From Ehretia macrophylla (taxonomy: Eukaryota; Streptophyta; Magnoliopsida; Boraginales; Ehretiaceae): a stretch of DNA of 64,000 nt. The position numbers were made by a program, and so were the translations under genes. The notes under the pieces are model-generated. The model searched no databases, had not been told where the DNA came from, and was given only the letters and a program-made list of their open reading frames with translations. Location of the stretch: NCBI GenBank assembly GCA_037974665.1, contig CM075771.1, forward strand, positions 20,061,425 through 20,125,424, given 5' to 3'. Numbering within the stretch: the first letter of the stretch is position 1; the number at the start of each line of letters is the position of its first letter. Positions 62,119-64,000 of this stretch are shown here, piece after piece.

Positions 62119-63064
62119 GATTAGAGTTTTTGCACATGTTCCAGGGGCAAGAGTATTATGTTTCGGTCTCTTTAGTTTCTTTTATGATTGTTTGTTACGT
62201 GGTTCTGTAGCGAATTATATTAGAGATTATGTGCGGTTGAAAATTTTGTAATGGCCAATTGATTGTTCCTTCCATTACAATATATACCATCTACGTACTT
62301 TTTAGAGTACAATATTATGATACTAGTCTAGTGGTAGACCGTTAATTTGAAATATAAGCGGAAGACTTATTTACTTTTTGAGTTAAAATTAGTTAAAAAA
62401 CTATTTTTTTTGTGACTAGTTTTAGTAGAATTTGGACTATACTTGTTTCGATAGAGTCATATATTTTGAAATTTGACACCCTTAATGCGAGTTCAAAAAA
62501 CTTCCAAAGAAAAATTGTGTCATTAAAAAAAATGTTCCATATGAAAAATACCTTTAAAAGACAATAAATGGTATATTTACAAAGAGCAATGTTATATATC
62601 ACAATTTTATCATTTCTTACGTAGAATCCTACATAGTATGTCAACTAAACTATTTTTATTTTTCTTTCTTCTTTTTAATTCTTTTCCTCTCTTCAATTCA
62701 TTTTTCTCTCTCTTAATTAATATTTACTCAAAATACTTTTCTTGTTTAATCATATCAGACCCCTTGACAAAAGGAAAAAAAAATCATATCAGACCCAAAT
62801 ATTGAGAAAATAACAACAAATCAATCGGCCAAAAGAAGAGAACCAGTCTTAAGGATTTTTTTTTTCCTTTCTTGCTATCAATTGTTCTTATTGTAGAATT
62901 AATATTAATTTTTTCCATCTTTTCCTCTTTATATTTGTTTGTTTTTGCTTTGTTTGGTGCTTATAAGTGCTTTTGATTTCAATGGCATTTCTCTCTCCAT
63001 CTCTCTCTCTTTTTCTATTTTTTATTTTGGTTAGAGTGCTCGATATTCTTTGACATTTGCAGTA

Positions 63065-63090
<26 letters not shown>
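62119..63090. other. Intergenic region, no gene recognised
   Basis: AT-rich; a segment near 62320-62345 (AGTCTAGTGGTAGACCG) looks like an isolated Pol III A box, possibly a SINE remnant, but no B box was found. A CT-rich tract is at 62990-63015. Confidence 0.45.

Positions 63091-63096
<6 letters not shown>
63073..63096. repeat. (TA)n microsatellite
   Basis: Pure TA run next to the left end of the possible TIR element described in the following entry. Confidence 0.9.
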
Positions 63097-63700
63097 GTAA
63101 AATCTCTTTAAATTAATAGCGTTGGGACCACTAAATTTTATTAATTTATCGATAAATTAATAACTATTAATTTATAGATATATTTTTATTTTTTTTGGCT
63201 TTATAGTAAACATATTATGATTATGACGTCTTTTTTTAGAAAATGACTTGTATTTTTTTTGTCCAATTTTAAAAGATAAGGATGAGAATGGAAGATAAAA
63301 TTTAATTTAGTAGGATTAAAACAAATTAGTTTCTCTAATCTCGTATCCAAGTTATTGTAAAATTAGAATGACAACTAATTTCTATAATCTTGTATCCTAA
63401 TTTTTATAGGATTATCTCAATTTTTTCTCTTTAAATAATTAAATATAATATTCAACTAGATTTGAAGTTCAACAAAAGACAAGCTACTCTTGATTTATAT
63501 TTTAAGAAACCTCATACTCAATTTATTATGTATTTTTTAGCTAATAATTAATTTATGAAATATTTGGGTCAATAAAATACAAAGGAAAATTTTTAAATGT
63601 ATTATCTTATAATTTTATCGAATTTATCAACTTTTTATACTGGTCCCAAATCGGGACTAGATATTTTTATTAATTAAAAGAGATATTATATATATATATA
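63096..63700. repeat. Possible TIR element, AT-rich
   Basis: Left TAGTAAAATCTCTTTAAATT and inverted right TATCTCTTTTAATTAATA are roughly complementary, bordered by TA repeats on both sides. Within it GTTGGGACCA near the left faces TGGTCCCAAATCGGGAC near the right. Boundaries are blurred by the TA runs. Family unassigned. Confidence 0.4.
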
Positions 63701-64000
63701 TAGATAGAAGATGACGATGGAGCACCCCACCTGTTGAATTACATATATTAAATGACAACTGCTTTGACCAGAAAAAAGAAAAAAGAAATGAAAGAAAATG
63801 GCAAATTGCCCTTACAGCAGTTTTGTTAACTTTTTGTTGTTTCTTAATCTAGATCGTCGGATTTAAGTTTAATTACGGTTATATGTATTCGATGTGATTG
63901 AGGCTTAAGATAACACATTAAAATTAGTATTATAATTGTTGAATAAAATTCACACACACACACATGTATATATATACACTGAGGAAACTTACAAAGGTTC
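63701..64000. other. Right window end, no gene recognised
   Basis: AT-rich sequence including a short CA repeat (63950-63964). No frames. Confidence 0.5.

Overview
This is nuclear DNA of a flowering plant, most likely a eudicot. The genes are split by short GT-AG introns in AT-rich DNA, and they encode plant-specific families: an ABA receptor, plastid ferritin, ETO1, a GARP regulator and a DUF538 protein. The intergenic space is full of plant transposon footprints. The PYL4 and ETO1 sequences look eudicot, and an asterid origin is possible but not shown.

Layout. From 1 to 12.9 kb there is one intronless gene, a PYL4-type ABA receptor (2055-2696, minus). The rest is repeat-rich and holds a 2.6-kb solo LTR with an intact ACTAC target duplication, a Mutator-like TIR element and a probable Copia-type LTR. 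From 13.5 to 38.6 kb lies a gene island: DUF538 protein (+), tRNA-Gly(GCC) (-), ferritin (+), a small three-exon protein of unknown function (-), ribosomal protein eS4 (-), an acidic protein with four repeats (-), a GILT-type thiol reductase (+), kinetochore SPC24 (-) and ETO1 (-). From 39.7 to 50.1 kb is a transposon cluster: a 5.6-kb PIF/Harbinger element with both genes broken by stop codons and with three internal tandem arrays, a hAT-like element with an amplified 3' junction, and two Mutator-like TIR elements. A GARP/MYB-like transcription factor with an EAR tail lies at 53.5-55.0 kb. The right end (55.8-64 kb) has a LINE remnant split by a hAT element carrying a degenerate BED finger, a hAT MITE, a Tourist-like MITE and SINE-like sequence, with no convincing gene.

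The genes are ordinary, independently transcribed plant loci with no operon-like logic. PYL4 (ABA perception), ETO1 (turnover of ethylene-forming ACC synthase) and ferritin (iron storage, with an iron-response element and a G-box/ABRE in its promoter) are all hormone or stress related, but their closeness need not mean anything. The least ordinary points are a predicted AT-AC intron in SPC24, the nested LINE/hAT insertion with its BED remnant, the amplified hAT junction, and the tandem arrays inside the Harbinger element. Exon boundaries were placed by hand from splice signals, reading phase and family resemblance; no alignment was run.
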